A DNA stretch of 64,000 bases, from NCBI GenBank assembly GCA_036271875.1, contig DATAZU010000023.1, forward strand, positions 1 through 64,000, given 5' to 3'. Source of the stretch: Galbitalea sp036271875 (lineage in GTDB: Bacteria > Actinomycetota > Actinomycetes > Actinomycetales > Microbacteriaceae). Positions 24,656 through 32,180 of this stretch are shown here, in pieces. Within the stretch, counting starts at the first letter, position 1, and the number at the start of each line of letters is the position of its first letter. A model generated the notes under the pieces. It searched no databases. It was not told the origin of the DNA and worked only from the letters and a program-made list of their open reading frames with translations. The position numbers and the translations under genes are program-made.

Positions 24656-25572
24656 TTCGTCCGTTTTCCGGTCGGTCCTCGGTTTGCGGGCGTGGCGAGC
24701 CGGACGATAAGGGCGCCCACCACATGAATCATCAACCATGCATCGTCTTTCTCAGCCGTCGAATAATGATGCGCGTCGCCAGCGATACTTCGATTTGCGC
24801 TTGCCCAGTTGAGGAACTTCTCGATTCCGTCCGTCAGGTTCGCGTCCGCCCCGGCGAAGAGCCCCTTCCTCTTCGCGTCGGCGATGAGAGGACCGAGCGC
24901 GTTCCCCTTCAGACCCAGTGCGGTAAGGGTCTCCTGTAGTGCGGTTCCCGCATCGGTAATCGCATCCCCAGGCTTGCCCGCCGTGACTTCCTTCAGAGCC
25001 TCCATATACGCGTCGTGCGCCGCGACAAACTTCTTCTCGATAAGAAGCCTCAGCGCCGGCTCGATCACGGTCCGTTGCAATTCGTCTGAGGAACGCTCAA
25101 CGACCTGTCCCTCGACGACCCGGTAGGCAATGCGGTGCTCGTCAAAAATGCGGTTGAACTCCGCCGCTACCTGCTCACGATCCATCGTGTTCGCCGTACG
25201 GTGCATCGAGTGCAGTGGGAACGGTGATCCTGGTCCTAGCGATTCTTGAATGCGTCCAGCCCGGTAGGGCTCGGGCAGCACAGCTAGGATCGCGTCGATG
25301 ACATCCTGAAGAGGCACTCCCGTGGTGACAAGCCAGCCGATGGAGCCCGGCTTCAAGTACGAGTTGCGTGGCCCGAGCTCGTAGCCTCCTTCATCACGCA
25401 GAAGACGGGTGACCTCAGCATTCCTCTCGTCGTACTCATCGACAGCCCGGATCCAAACACCGTCAAGCCGGTTGAGCACGCGCGCATCCAACTTTGTCGT
25501 CCACAAGGGCTCCCCAAGCGCCTCGCGCTCACGATTTGACTTCTCTCGCTGGCGCTGGCTCCAGAGCTTCAT
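24652..25572 (-). CDS. Protein with abortive-infection C-terminal (Abi_C)-like domain
   Basis: 306 residues from ATG at 25572; longer in-frame starts would read through the 24-bp att-arm repeat and are unlikely. The N-terminal 170 residues are helical with SIGWLVTTGVPLQDVIDAIL. The C-terminal 140 residues match the Abi_C pattern: HDAYMEALKEVTAGKPGDAI with the TDAG block, TALGLKG, a segment before DGIEKFLNWA, and the closing GDAHHYSTAEKDDAWLMIHV with A-L-I-V-R-L. The domain is found in phage-exclusion proteins (AbiJ-like and others) and related defence genes; its biochemical role is not established. It overlaps the downstream membrane-protein gene by 4 bp. Confidence 0.75.
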   Translation of the reverse strand: MKLWSQRQREKSNREREALGEPLWTTKLDARVLNRLDGVWIRAVDEYDERNAEVTRLLRDEGGYELGPRNSYLKPGSIGWLVTTGVPLQDVIDAILAVLPEPYRAGRIQESLGPGSPFPLHSMHRTANTMDREQVAAEFNRIFDEHRIAYRVVEGQVVERSSDELQRTVIEPALRLLIEKKFVAAHDAYMEALKEVTAGKPGDAITDAGTALQETLTALGLKGNALGPLIADAKRKGLFAGADANLTDGIEKFLNWASANRSIAGDAHHYSTAEKDDAWLMIHVVGALIVRLATPANRGPTGKRTK

Positions 25573-25669
25573 ATTGCGACCGCTGTCATAGCGAGACACT
25601 ATCTGGCTCGAACGACCTCGCGGATCCTCGAACGTGAAATTCGAGAGCTTCCGTAACCAGTTGCACAGC

Positions 25670-25693
25670 CCAGGTGTCCCCCAGGTGTCCCCG
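25670..25693 (+). repeat. 24-bp repeat, putative right att arm site
   Basis: Identical over 24 bp and co-oriented with 12004-12027. It ends 158 bp before the attR core. Followed by CCGAGTGTCCGGAGGATG, which is partly repeated at 23747-23762. Confidence 0.8.
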
Positions 25694-25851
25694 AGTGTCC
25701 GGAGGATGCCTATCCTGGCGTTTTTCGGGTGTCGATGGTGTGTAGCGAGATTCCGAGAGGGTGCCGAAAATTCCAGTCGATACAAGGATTTCTAGTATTT
25801 GCTGGGCAAAATCGGGTTAGGGCCGTCGGGCCAGCGGCTGGTTTCTCCACG

Positions 25852-25910
25852 CTGCTAAGGTGGAGAGGGGTTTACACTCCTCCGTGGGTTCAAATCCCAC
25901 CGTCTCCGCA
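25852..25910 (+). repeat. attR core, 59-bp direct repeat (tRNA-Ser 3' end)
   Basis: Exact copy of 11867-11925, the 3' part of tRNA-Ser(GCT) from the anticodon loop onward, with no 5' half upstream. It marks the right junction of the island; the preceding CCACG differs by one base from the true anticodon stem CCACC. Confidence 0.95.
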
Positions 25911-25919
25911 GAATGAAAA

Positions 25920-25943
25920 GTGCCCCCGCGGGGCGCATTTTTT
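25920..25943 (+). terminator. Rho-independent terminator, probably the original tRNA-Ser terminator
   Basis: GTGCCCC-CGC-GGGGCGC stem-loop followed by ATTTTTT, 10 bp after attR. Its position relative to the tRNA 3' end suggests it terminated the tRNA before the island inserted and is now 14 kb away from it. Confidence 0.75.
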
Positions 25944-26271
25944 ATTGCCGCAGACGGTGGCTCACACTCCGCGCGACCTGCCACAGTTAAGCGCTGGTTT
26001 CGGCACTGCAGCGATGCGCGTGCATGGCCGCTCAGCCGCCCTGCCGCAACACCACCGTCTCTGCACCGTAGCTCTTGCTGATCAGAGCACTGTCTTGCTG
26101 TCGCTTGATCGTGCCGGATTGCCCGGTTGCCTGCATCCGCCCCACGGGAGAAAGTCCTACCGGCAGCCAACCAGCGTGTGACCGGTGTTGAGGTCGTCGG
26201 CTACACCCGCCCGCGGCGAGTGACGTTCAGATCGCGCGGTCGGCCATGTTCATTCCGCAGTCAGGGAGTGC
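25944..26271. other. Spacer between attR and the thiolase gene
   Basis: No gene, RNA or repeat that I can support. Open frames here have no recognisable protein character. Confidence 0.4.
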
Positions 26272-27441
26272 TCAGAGCGCTTCAAGTATGACTGCAGACC
26301 CCTGTCCGCCGCCGCCGCAGATGCCCGCGGCGCCGATCGAGCCCGGGCCGAGTTCCTGCAGCCGCCGCGCGAGGTGCCCGACGATCCGGTTGCCGGATGC
26401 TCCGATCGGGTGGCCGAGGGCGATGGCACCTCCGTGGGAGTTCACGATGCGTTCGTGGATGCCGAGTTCCCGGGTTGAGTGCACCGCAACGGCCGCGAAT
26501 GCCTCGTTGATCTCGACCGCGACCAGGTCGGAGATGATGTAGTCGGTGCGGGCGATGGCCGCTGTGATCGCTCGGGATGGCTGGGAGTGTAGGTAGACGT
26601 CCGGCCCGGCAACGAAGGCGTGGTCGATGACACGGGTCAGCCGGGAGACACCTCGTTTCTGGGCGAGCGACTCGCTCATGAGTACGACTGCGGACGCCCC
26701 ATCCGTCACCTGAGATGAAGTGCCGGCCGTTATCGTGCCGTTCGCTCCGAACGCGGGCCGCAGCTTCGCGAGCGTCTCGACGGTGGTGTCCGCACGGAGC
26801 CCGTCGTCGTCCGAGAGCGTGACTGATTTGCGACCCTCGACCGTGAACGGCTCGATCTCACCTGTGAGAAAGTCGACGGATGCGGCGAGCGCCGCATGGG
26901 ACCGCGCGGCCCATGCATCTTGGTCTTCGCGCGTGATGTGCAGCGGCCCGTTTTGCGACTCGGTTGATGCGCCCATCGACTGATGCTGGAACGCATCAGA
27001 TAGGCCGTCGCGCTCGAGAGTGTCGATCAACTCGATCGCGCCGTATTTGGTGCCAACGCGTGAGCCGACCATAGCGTGAGGCGCGAGCGACATCGACTCC
27101 TGGCCAACCGCGAGCACGATGTCAGCCTCGCCCCAGTCGATGAGGCGCACGCCTTCGACGATCGCTTCCATGCCCGACAGACATACGGCGTTGAGCGTGA
27201 TGGCGGGAATGGCGAAGGGCACACCGGCCGCGACCGCGGTCTGGCGTGCCGGGTTCTGCCCAGCCGCGGCCTGAATGACCTGGCCCGCGATGACGCGATC
27301 GACCTCCGTGGGCGACACCCCGGCTCGGGTCAGGGCTGCTCGCGCGGCGTGCGCACCGAGTGCGGTCGCCGGGATGTCGCGGAAGACTCCGGTGTACTTC
27401 GCGAACGGCGTCCGGGCGTACCCCGCGATGACAGCACTCAC
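26272..27441 (-). CDS. pcaF: Thiolase, acetyl-CoA acetyltransferase / beta-ketoadipyl-CoA thiolase type
   Basis: Cleaves a 3-oxoacyl-CoA to acetyl-CoA and a shortened acyl-CoA; 389 residues from GTG at 27441, normal length. Active-site blocks: NAVCLSGMEAI with the nucleophilic Cys (about residue 88), NSHGGAIALGHPIGASG with the catalytic His, and CGGGGQGSA with the second Cys. It overlaps the CoA-transferase subunit B gene by 4 bp, so it is the last gene of a pcaIJF-like operon. The next genes do not fix whether the substrate is 3-oxoadipyl-CoA or acetoacetyl-CoA; the symbol reflects operon layout. Confidence 0.9.
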   Translation of the reverse strand: MSAVIAGYARTPFAKYTGVFRDIPATALGAHAARAALTRAGVSPTEVDRVIAGQVIQAAAGQNPARQTAVAAGVPFAIPAITLNAVCLSGMEAIVEGVRLIDWGEADIVLAVGQESMSLAPHAMVGSRVGTKYGAIELIDTLERDGLSDAFQHQSMGASTESQNGPLHITREDQDAWAARSHAALAASVDFLTGEIEPFTVEGRKSVTLSDDDGLRADTTVETLAKLRPAFGANGTITAGTSSQVTDGASAVVLMSESLAQKRGVSRLTRVIDHAFVAGPDVYLHSQPSRAITAAIARTDYIISDLVAVEINEAFAAVAVHSTRELGIHERIVNSHGGAIALGHPIGASGNRIVGHLARRLQELGPGSIGAAGICGGGGQGSAVILEAL

Positions 27442-28088
27442 CGGTGGGCTCCAATCAGTTCGATTGTGAATTGGGCGCCGGTGCGCTCGCGCAGGTTGTC
27501 GACCGTGATGTCGGGCGCGATGGCCCGCAGCACGAGCGCCGAGTCGACAATGTCGAACACCGCGAGGTCGGTGATGATCTTCTGGACCACGCCAGCTCCC
27601 GTGAGCGGCAGGTCGCACACCTCGACGATCTTCGGGCTGCCGTCCTTCGCGTTGTGCTCGGTGACGACGATAACCATGGGGGTGCCTGCGACGAGATCCA
27701 TCGCTCCGCCCATTCCCTTGACCAGCTTGTCCGGGATCATCCAGTTCGCGAGGTCGCCACTGGCCGAGACTTGCAGTGCGCCGAGAATCGCGGTGTGCAC
27801 GTGACCGCCGCGGATCATGGCGAACGAAGCGGCCGAGTCGAAGTAGCTGCCGCCGGGCTCCAACGTGACGGTCTGCTTACCCGCATTGATGAGGTCGGCG
27901 TCCTCCTCGCCATCGAAGGGGAAAGGGCCCATACCAAGGAGGCCGTTCTCGCTCTGCAGGACGACCTTGACCCCTGTCGGCAGGTGATTCGCGACCAGCG
28001 TCGGGATGCCGATTCCCAGATTGACATATTGGCCGTCGCGCAGGTCCTGCGCCGCACGAGCTGCCATCTCATCACGTGTCCAGCTCAA
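27438..28088 (-). CDS. pcaJ: 3-oxoacid (3-oxoadipate-type) CoA-transferase subunit B
   Basis: 216 residues, beta subunit of a heterodimeric family I CoA-transferase that moves CoA from succinyl-CoA to a 3-oxo acid. The catalytic glutamate lies in LQSENGLLGMGPFP (about residue 50), preceded by NLGIGIPTLVANHLP. GGSYFDSAASFAMIRGGHV and VKGMGGAMDLVAG are further family blocks. It overlaps both neighbours by 4 bp, so the A-B-thiolase order is fully coupled. Confidence 0.93.
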   Translation of the reverse strand: MSWTRDEMAARAAQDLRDGQYVNLGIGIPTLVANHLPTGVKVVLQSENGLLGMGPFPFDGEEDADLINAGKQTVTLEPGGSYFDSAASFAMIRGGHVHTAILGALQVSASGDLANWMIPDKLVKGMGGAMDLVAGTPMVIVVTEHNAKDGSPKIVEVCDLPLTGAGVVQKIITDLAVFDIVDSALVLRAIAPDITVDNLRERTGAQFTIELIGAHR

Positions 28089-28798
28089 GCGTGTGCCGCC
28101 TCTCGTGGTCGGGTGGTTCTCTGTTCGATATCCTTCGCGCGGGGCACGCTGCGAGCGAGCCGGTCGACGAAGATGCCGGGGGTCACGATGATGTCCGGGT
28201 CGATGAAGCCGTCCTCGAGCACGATCTCGGCCTCCGCAATCGTGACCCGGCCGGCAGCGGCGACGAGCGGATTGAAGTTGCGAGCCGTGTGCCGGTAGAT
28301 CAGGTTGCCGGCCGCATCCGCCGTGTGGGCGTGGACGAGGGCGACGTCGGCGACGATCCCGCGCTCGAGCACGTAGAGCTGCCCGTCGAACTCCTCGTGT
28401 GGCTTGCCATCGGCGACGACGGTACCGACGCCGGTGCGGGTGTAGAAGCCGGGGATGCCGGCTCCGCCAGCGCGCAACCGCTCCGCGAGCGTGCCCTGGG
28501 GTACGAACTCCACTTCGAGCTGGCCGTCGAGGTACTGCTGCGCGAAGAGCTTGTTCTCGCCGACGTACGACGCGACGACCTTGCGCACTTGCCGGTTCTC
28601 CAGCAGAAGCCCGAGGCCCTTGCCGTCGACGCCCATGTTGTTGGAGACGATGACGAGGTCACGCACCCCGGTGTCGCGCAGGGCCTCGATGAGGTCGGTC
28701 GGGTTGCCACTAAGGCCGAACCCGCCGACCGCGATGGTGCTGCCGTCATGCACGCTCCCCGCGATCGCGGCGGCAGCGGACTCGTATTGATTCGCCAT
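28085..28798 (-). CDS. pcaI: 3-oxoacid (3-oxoadipate-type) CoA-transferase subunit A
   Basis: 237 residues, alpha subunit. ATG at 28798 is chosen for the AAAGGAG 6 bp upstream; an earlier in-frame start lacks this. The CoA-binding glycine-rich motif IAVGGFGLSGNPTDLI (about residues 21-36) and the GAGIPGFYTRTGVGT segment are diagnostic. First gene of the operon; the promoter region to its right carries two IclR-type inverted repeats and the divergent IclR gene. Confidence 0.93.
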   Translation of the reverse strand: MANQYESAAAAIAGSVHDGSTIAVGGFGLSGNPTDLIEALRDTGVRDLVIVSNNMGVDGKGLGLLLENRQVRKVVASYVGENKLFAQQYLDGQLEVEFVPQGTLAERLRAGGAGIPGFYTRTGVGTVVADGKPHEEFDGQLYVLERGIVADVALVHAHTADAAGNLIYRHTARNFNPLVAAAGRVTIAEAEIVLEDGFIDPDIIVTPGIFVDRLARSVPRAKDIEQRTTRPREAAHA

Positions 28799-28819
28799 GA
28801 ATGCTCCTTTGCACGCGAC

Positions 28820-28834
28820 GTCCACTAAGTGGGC
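28820..28834. promoter_or_regulatory. IclR-type operator, copy 1
   Basis: GTCCACTAAGTGGGC, an imperfect inverted repeat GTCCA-N5-TGGGC, 22 bp upstream of the pcaI start. It shares the layout GTCCA-N5-TGGRC with the site at 28906-28920. Confidence 0.6.
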
Positions 28835-28905
28835 AGATGACAGCTAAGTGCGCGGCAGTTTTCGCGGCAAATTTCGCCCGCATCGTGGTCGTTTCGCGCT
28901 ATCTT

Positions 28906-28920
28906 GTCCATTTAGTGGAC
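28906..28920. promoter_or_regulatory. IclR-type operator, copy 2
   Basis: GTCCATTTAGTGGAC, a perfect inverted repeat GTCCA-N5-TGGAC, 10 bp upstream of the IclR gene. Two copies in an intergenic region between divergent genes fit autoregulation plus control of the pcaIJF-like operon. Confidence 0.65.
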
Positions 28921-28930
28921 GGAGCTTGGT

Positions 28931-29713
28931 ATGCCGGTGCAGGGTGCTCAGGTGGTCGCGCGCGTCGGCCTCGTCTTGAGAATTGTGAGCGAGCATGCGC
29001 CGAGCGGGGTCACCGTCACCGAACTCGTGAAGCTCTCCGGACTCACCAGGCCCACGGCGCACCGGATGCTCGTCTCCCTCGCCGCGGAGGGCTTCGTTGA
29101 CCACGATCAAGGGCAGGGGCGGTGGGTCCTCGGCCCGGAGCTTTACCTCATGGGCTCCGTTGCGGCCGCACGCTACGACATCACCCAGGTCGCTGCCGCG
29201 AGCGTCGCCGCTCTGGCTCGCCAGACGGGGGAGAGTGCGTTCCTGTCCGCGCGGCGTGGGGATGAGACGGTGTGCCTCGTGCGGGAGGAGGGTAGCTTCC
29301 CGTTGCGTTCGTTCGTGCTTTACGAGGGAGTGCGCTTCCCCCTCGGTGTCGCCTCCGCGGGCCTCGCGATCTTGTCTTACCTTCCCGACGCCGAGATCAC
29401 GGACTACCTCGAGCGTCGAGCGCTTGAGCCGGACTGGCGCGAGAGTCATTCGCGGCCTGCGGTCCTCGGCCGGGTCAGCGACACCCGCAGGACAGGGTGG
29501 GCGCTCAACCCAGGACTCATCCTCGAGGGTAGCTTCGGGATGGGCGCCGCGATCTTCGACACCACGGGAGCGCCGGCATGGGCGCTCAGCGTAACCGGTG
29601 TCGAGTCCCGCTTCGCCCCGGACCGGCAGCCCGAACTGGGGCGACTACTTCTCCACTATGCGCACGAAGTAACGCGGCGTCTCAAGTCTTCGACCGTTGC
29701 GCGACGCCGGTAG
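28931..29713 (+). CDS. IclR-family transcriptional regulator
   Basis: 260 residues. Residues about 10-70 form the winged helix (TVTELVKLSGLTRPTAHRML, wing DHDQGQGRWVLG); residues 85-255 are the effector-binding domain with LARQTGESAFLSARRGDETV and RRTGWALNPGLILEG. It is divergent from the CoA-transferase/thiolase operon, the common arrangement for PcaR-type regulators, and most likely controls that operon in response to a pathway intermediate. Confidence 0.9.
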   Translation: MPVQGAQVVARVGLVLRIVSEHAPSGVTVTELVKLSGLTRPTAHRMLVSLAAEGFVDHDQGQGRWVLGPELYLMGSVAAARYDITQVAAASVAALARQTGESAFLSARRGDETVCLVREEGSFPLRSFVLYEGVRFPLGVASAGLAILSYLPDAEITDYLERRALEPDWRESHSRPAVLGRVSDTRRTGWALNPGLILEGSFGMGAAIFDTTGAPAWALSVTGVESRFAPDRQPELGRLLLHYAHEVTRRLKSSTVARRR

Positions 29714-29748
29714 CCGGCTTCCGCCGGCGGGTCGAAGTCCGACGGCGG

Positions 29749-30351
29749 CTAATGAAATGAGGCGATGCGCACCGCGACCAAACTTTCGATGAATGCACGA
29801 CCTCCGTGCGGGAGTGAGTCTGTGCCGTTGACGAGAGTGACCCACGCGGCGTTCTGGCAAGCTCCGGCCAGAGCCATGGCCTCGATCTCGATGTCTAGGT
29901 CGGCTCGCACCAATCCGGCGGCACGTGCTGCCTCGAGGTAGTCGCGGACGAACCCCCAGATCTGTCTTGGCCCGGTGCCGGCAGCTCGGTGAGCGGCTTG
30001 ATAGCGACGGAAGATGTCCGCGTCGGCAAGGGCGCTCGCGGCGATCGGGTAGCTGGCCACGTAGTACTCGTAGACTGCGGCGCACAGCTTACGGAGATCC
30101 TTGGTGAGCTCGCTACCCACCGGTTGATGCGCAATTTCCTCGAGGCGGTAGATCTCGGGCAAGCCGAACGAGAGTACCGCCGCGATGAGGCCTCCCTTGT
30201 CGCCGAAGTGGCGAAAGATCGTCCCTTCGGCGCAGCCGGCTTCGGCAGCAATCTTCTTGGTAGTCAGGGCCGAGATGCCGTCCCGCCGAATCAGATCTGC
30301 GGTGGCGCTCAATATCCGCTCGCGGCGCTTCTGGCTCGACGACTTGACCAC
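29749..30351 (-). CDS. TetR-family transcriptional regulator (of the CocE-cyclase-BKACE operon)
   Basis: 200 residues from GTG at 30351. The N-terminal HTH reads RERILSATADLIRRDGISAL, then TKKIAAEAGCAEGTIFRHFG; the C-terminal ligand domain is not classified. It is divergent from the hydrolase operon, with an almost perfect palindrome at 30381-30398 between the two, so it probably represses both itself and that operon. It ends tail-to-tail with the IclR gene. Confidence 0.88.
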   Translation of the reverse strand: MVKSSSQKRRERILSATADLIRRDGISALTTKKIAAEAGCAEGTIFRHFGDKGGLIAAVLSFGLPEIYRLEEIAHQPVGSELTKDLRKLCAAVYEYYVASYPIAASALADADIFRRYQAAHRAAGTGPRQIWGFVRDYLEAARAAGLVRADLDIEIEAMALAGACQNAAWVTLVNGTDSLPHGGRAFIESLVAVRIASFH

Positions 30352-30380
30352 CTGACAAAACTAGCGTAGAACTTCGAATA

Positions 30381-30398
30381 GAAGTGAGTGCTCACTTC
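30381..30398. promoter_or_regulatory. TetR-type operator
   Basis: GAAGTGAGTGCTCACTTC: 8-bp perfect arms GAAGTGAG/CTCACTTC around a 2-bp centre, located between the divergent TetR (start 30351) and CocE-like gene (start 30432). Confidence 0.7.
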
Positions 30399-30431
30399 AA
30401 TTCTGGATTTCGACACGAGGGAGTGGGCGAG

Positions 30432-32180
30432 ATGAATCGCAGCGAGATCGCGGATGGGATGCACATCGATTGGGATGTGCCAATCGTCATGGACGATGGT
30501 GTCGTGCTTCGAGCGGACGTGTTCCGACCGGTGGACGACGAGCCGCATCCGGTTCTGATGACGTATGGCCCGTACGCGAAGGGTTTGTCGTTTGCGGAGG
30601 GATATTCCGCGCAATGGACCAAATTGATCGCGGATCACCCCGAGATCGCGCAGGGCAGCTCGACCCGCTACGCGAACTGGGAGACCGCAGACCCGGAACG
30701 TTGGGTTCCCGATGGCTACGTCGTCATCCGCATCGACTCACGCGGCGCCGGAGCATCCCAGGGGTTCATTGACCCCTTCTCTCCACGAGAGTCCCGCGAC
30801 TACTACGACTGCATCGAGTGGGCAGGGGTTGAGCCGTGGAGCAACGGCAAGGTTGGGCTGCTCGGCGTGTCCTACTACGCCATGAACCAGTGGCAGGTCG
30901 CCGCTCTCCGACCACCGCACCTCGCAGCGATCTGCCCGTTCGAGGGCGCCTCGGATCTCTACCGGGATGGAACGCGGCACGGCGGGATGCTCTGCACCTT
31001 CTGGATCAACTGGTACCCGCTCCAGGTCATGAACGTCCAGTACGGGCTCGGCTCGAACGGCCGAGTCAGCGCCGTCACCGGCCAGCCGATCGGCGGCGAC
31101 GTACAGCTCGCTTCGGATGTGATGGCCGCCAACCGGGTCGACATCCGCCAGGACGAGCTCGATCATCCCCTGCTGGACGAGTACTTCGCGAGTCGGGTCC
31201 CCGACCTGTCCCGGATCGAAGTGCCGGTCCTGTCGTGCGGAAACTGGGGCGGCCAGGGGCTGCATCTGCGAGGCAACGTCGAAGGCTTCCTCGGGAGCGG
31301 TTCGAAGCAGAAGTGGCTCGAGATGCACGGCCTTGAGCACTGGACAGAGTTCTACACCGACTACGGCGTAGACATCGAAAAGCGCTTCTTCGATCACTTC
31401 CTGAAGGGTGAAGCCAACGGGTGGGACTCACAGCCGCAGATTTCGATGAAGGTGCGCACGGTCGACGACTTCGTTCCCAGGACCGCATCGCAGTGGCCCC
31501 TCGAGGACACCGTGTGGGAGGAGTTGAGGCTCGACGCCGCGACGCTGGCGCTCTCCAGCACTGCGGCATCCGACCCGGCGAGCGCGTCATTCGACGCACT
31601 GACGGAGGAGCTAACCTTCCTAACCGAGCCGTACTCGATCGAGACGACCATCGTTGGCCCGGTGGTTGCTCGGCTCGCCGTGTCGTCTACCACCGACGAC
31701 GTCGACCTGTTTCTCACGGTGCGGTTGTTCCGCCCCGACTCCACGGAGGTGCTCTTCGTGGGAGCGGTCGAGCCGAATGCTCCCGTCACCCAGGGCTGGC
31801 TCCGCGCCTCCCATCGCAAGCTCGATTCGAGCAAGAGCACCCCGTGGCGCCCGGTCTACACGCATGACGAACTTCGGCCGATCGTTCCAGGCGAGATCTA
31901 CCCCCTCGAGATCGAGATCTGGCCGACGTCGATCATCATCCCTCCCGGGTATCGGCTGGGGCTCACGGTGTCCGGTCACGACTTCGACAACGGGCTGCCG
32001 AGTCCTCTCCCGAAGCTGTACGGCATCGAGCAGCGCGGATCATCGGTCTATCAGCACAACGAACCCACCGATCGCCCGGTTGAGACCTTCGGCGGTCGCA
32101 CCACGGTGTACACCGGCGGCGGACACGACAGCGTCCTCGTCGTTCCCGTCGTGCCGAACCAGTCGAGCAGTCGCCGATGA
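30432..32180 (+). CDS. CocE/NonD-family (X-Pro dipeptidyl-peptidase-like) hydrolase
   Basis: Serine hydrolase of the CocE/NonD family acting on esters or amides; 582 residues. ATG at 30432 is preferred over an earlier one at 30384, which lies inside the operator. The alpha/beta hydrolase domain contains the nucleophile elbow GLLGVSYYAMNQW (about residue 139) and the catalytic His in EMHGLEHWTEFY (about 300). The C-terminal jelly-roll (PepX_C) domain starts near residue 350. No signal peptide, so cytosolic. It overlaps the cyclase-like gene by 4 bp and heads a three-gene operon. Substrate unknown; context suggests opening of an ester or amide of a xenobiotic or plant-derived compound. Confidence 0.9.
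   Translation: MNRSEIADGMHIDWDVPIVMDDGVVLRADVFRPVDDEPHPVLMTYGPYAKGLSFAEGYSAQWTKLIADHPEIAQGSSTRYANWETADPERWVPDGYVVIRIDSRGAGASQGFIDPFSPRESRDYYDCIEWAGVEPWSNGKVGLLGVSYYAMNQWQVAALRPPHLAAICPFEGASDLYRDGTRHGGMLCTFWINWYPLQVMNVQYGLGSNGRVSAVTGQPIGGDVQLASDVMAANRVDIRQDELDHPLLDEYFASRVPDLSRIEVPVLSCGNWGGQGLHLRGNVEGFLGSGSKQKWLEMHGLEHWTEFYTDYGVDIEKRFFDHFLKGEANGWDSQPQISMKVRTVDDFVPRTASQWPLEDTVWEELRLDAATLALSSTAASDPASASFDALTEELTFLTEPYSIETTIVGPVVARLAVSSTTDDVDLFLTVRLFRPDSTEVLFVGAVEPNAPVTQGWLRASHRKLDSSKSTPWRPVYTHDELRPIVPGEIYPLEIEIWPTSIIIPPGYRLGLTVSGHDFDNGLPSPLPKLYGIEQRGSSVYQHNEPTDRPVETFGGRTTVYTGGGHDSVLVVPVVPNQSSSRR

Larger units (their letters stand above)
11926..25910. mobile_element. tRNA-Ser(GCT) integrative and probably mobilizable element (~14 kb)
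   Basis: The element runs from the end of attL to the end of attR, 13,985 bp. It contains a tyrosine integrase next to attL, an overlapping excisionase, a MobF relaxase-helicase and an antitoxin/toxin pair. No VirB4, VirD4 coupling protein or other pore components were seen, so it is better called an integrative mobilizable element than a complete conjugative element. Cargo comprises a SecA2-like ATPase with a regulator, a TIGR04255-type triad, and an Abi_C-like pair. GC content is visibly lower in the 17.0-19.4 and 23.7-25.8 kb parts than in the relaxase, suggesting cargo of different origin. Chromosome-type genes resume directly beyond attR. Confidence 0.92.
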
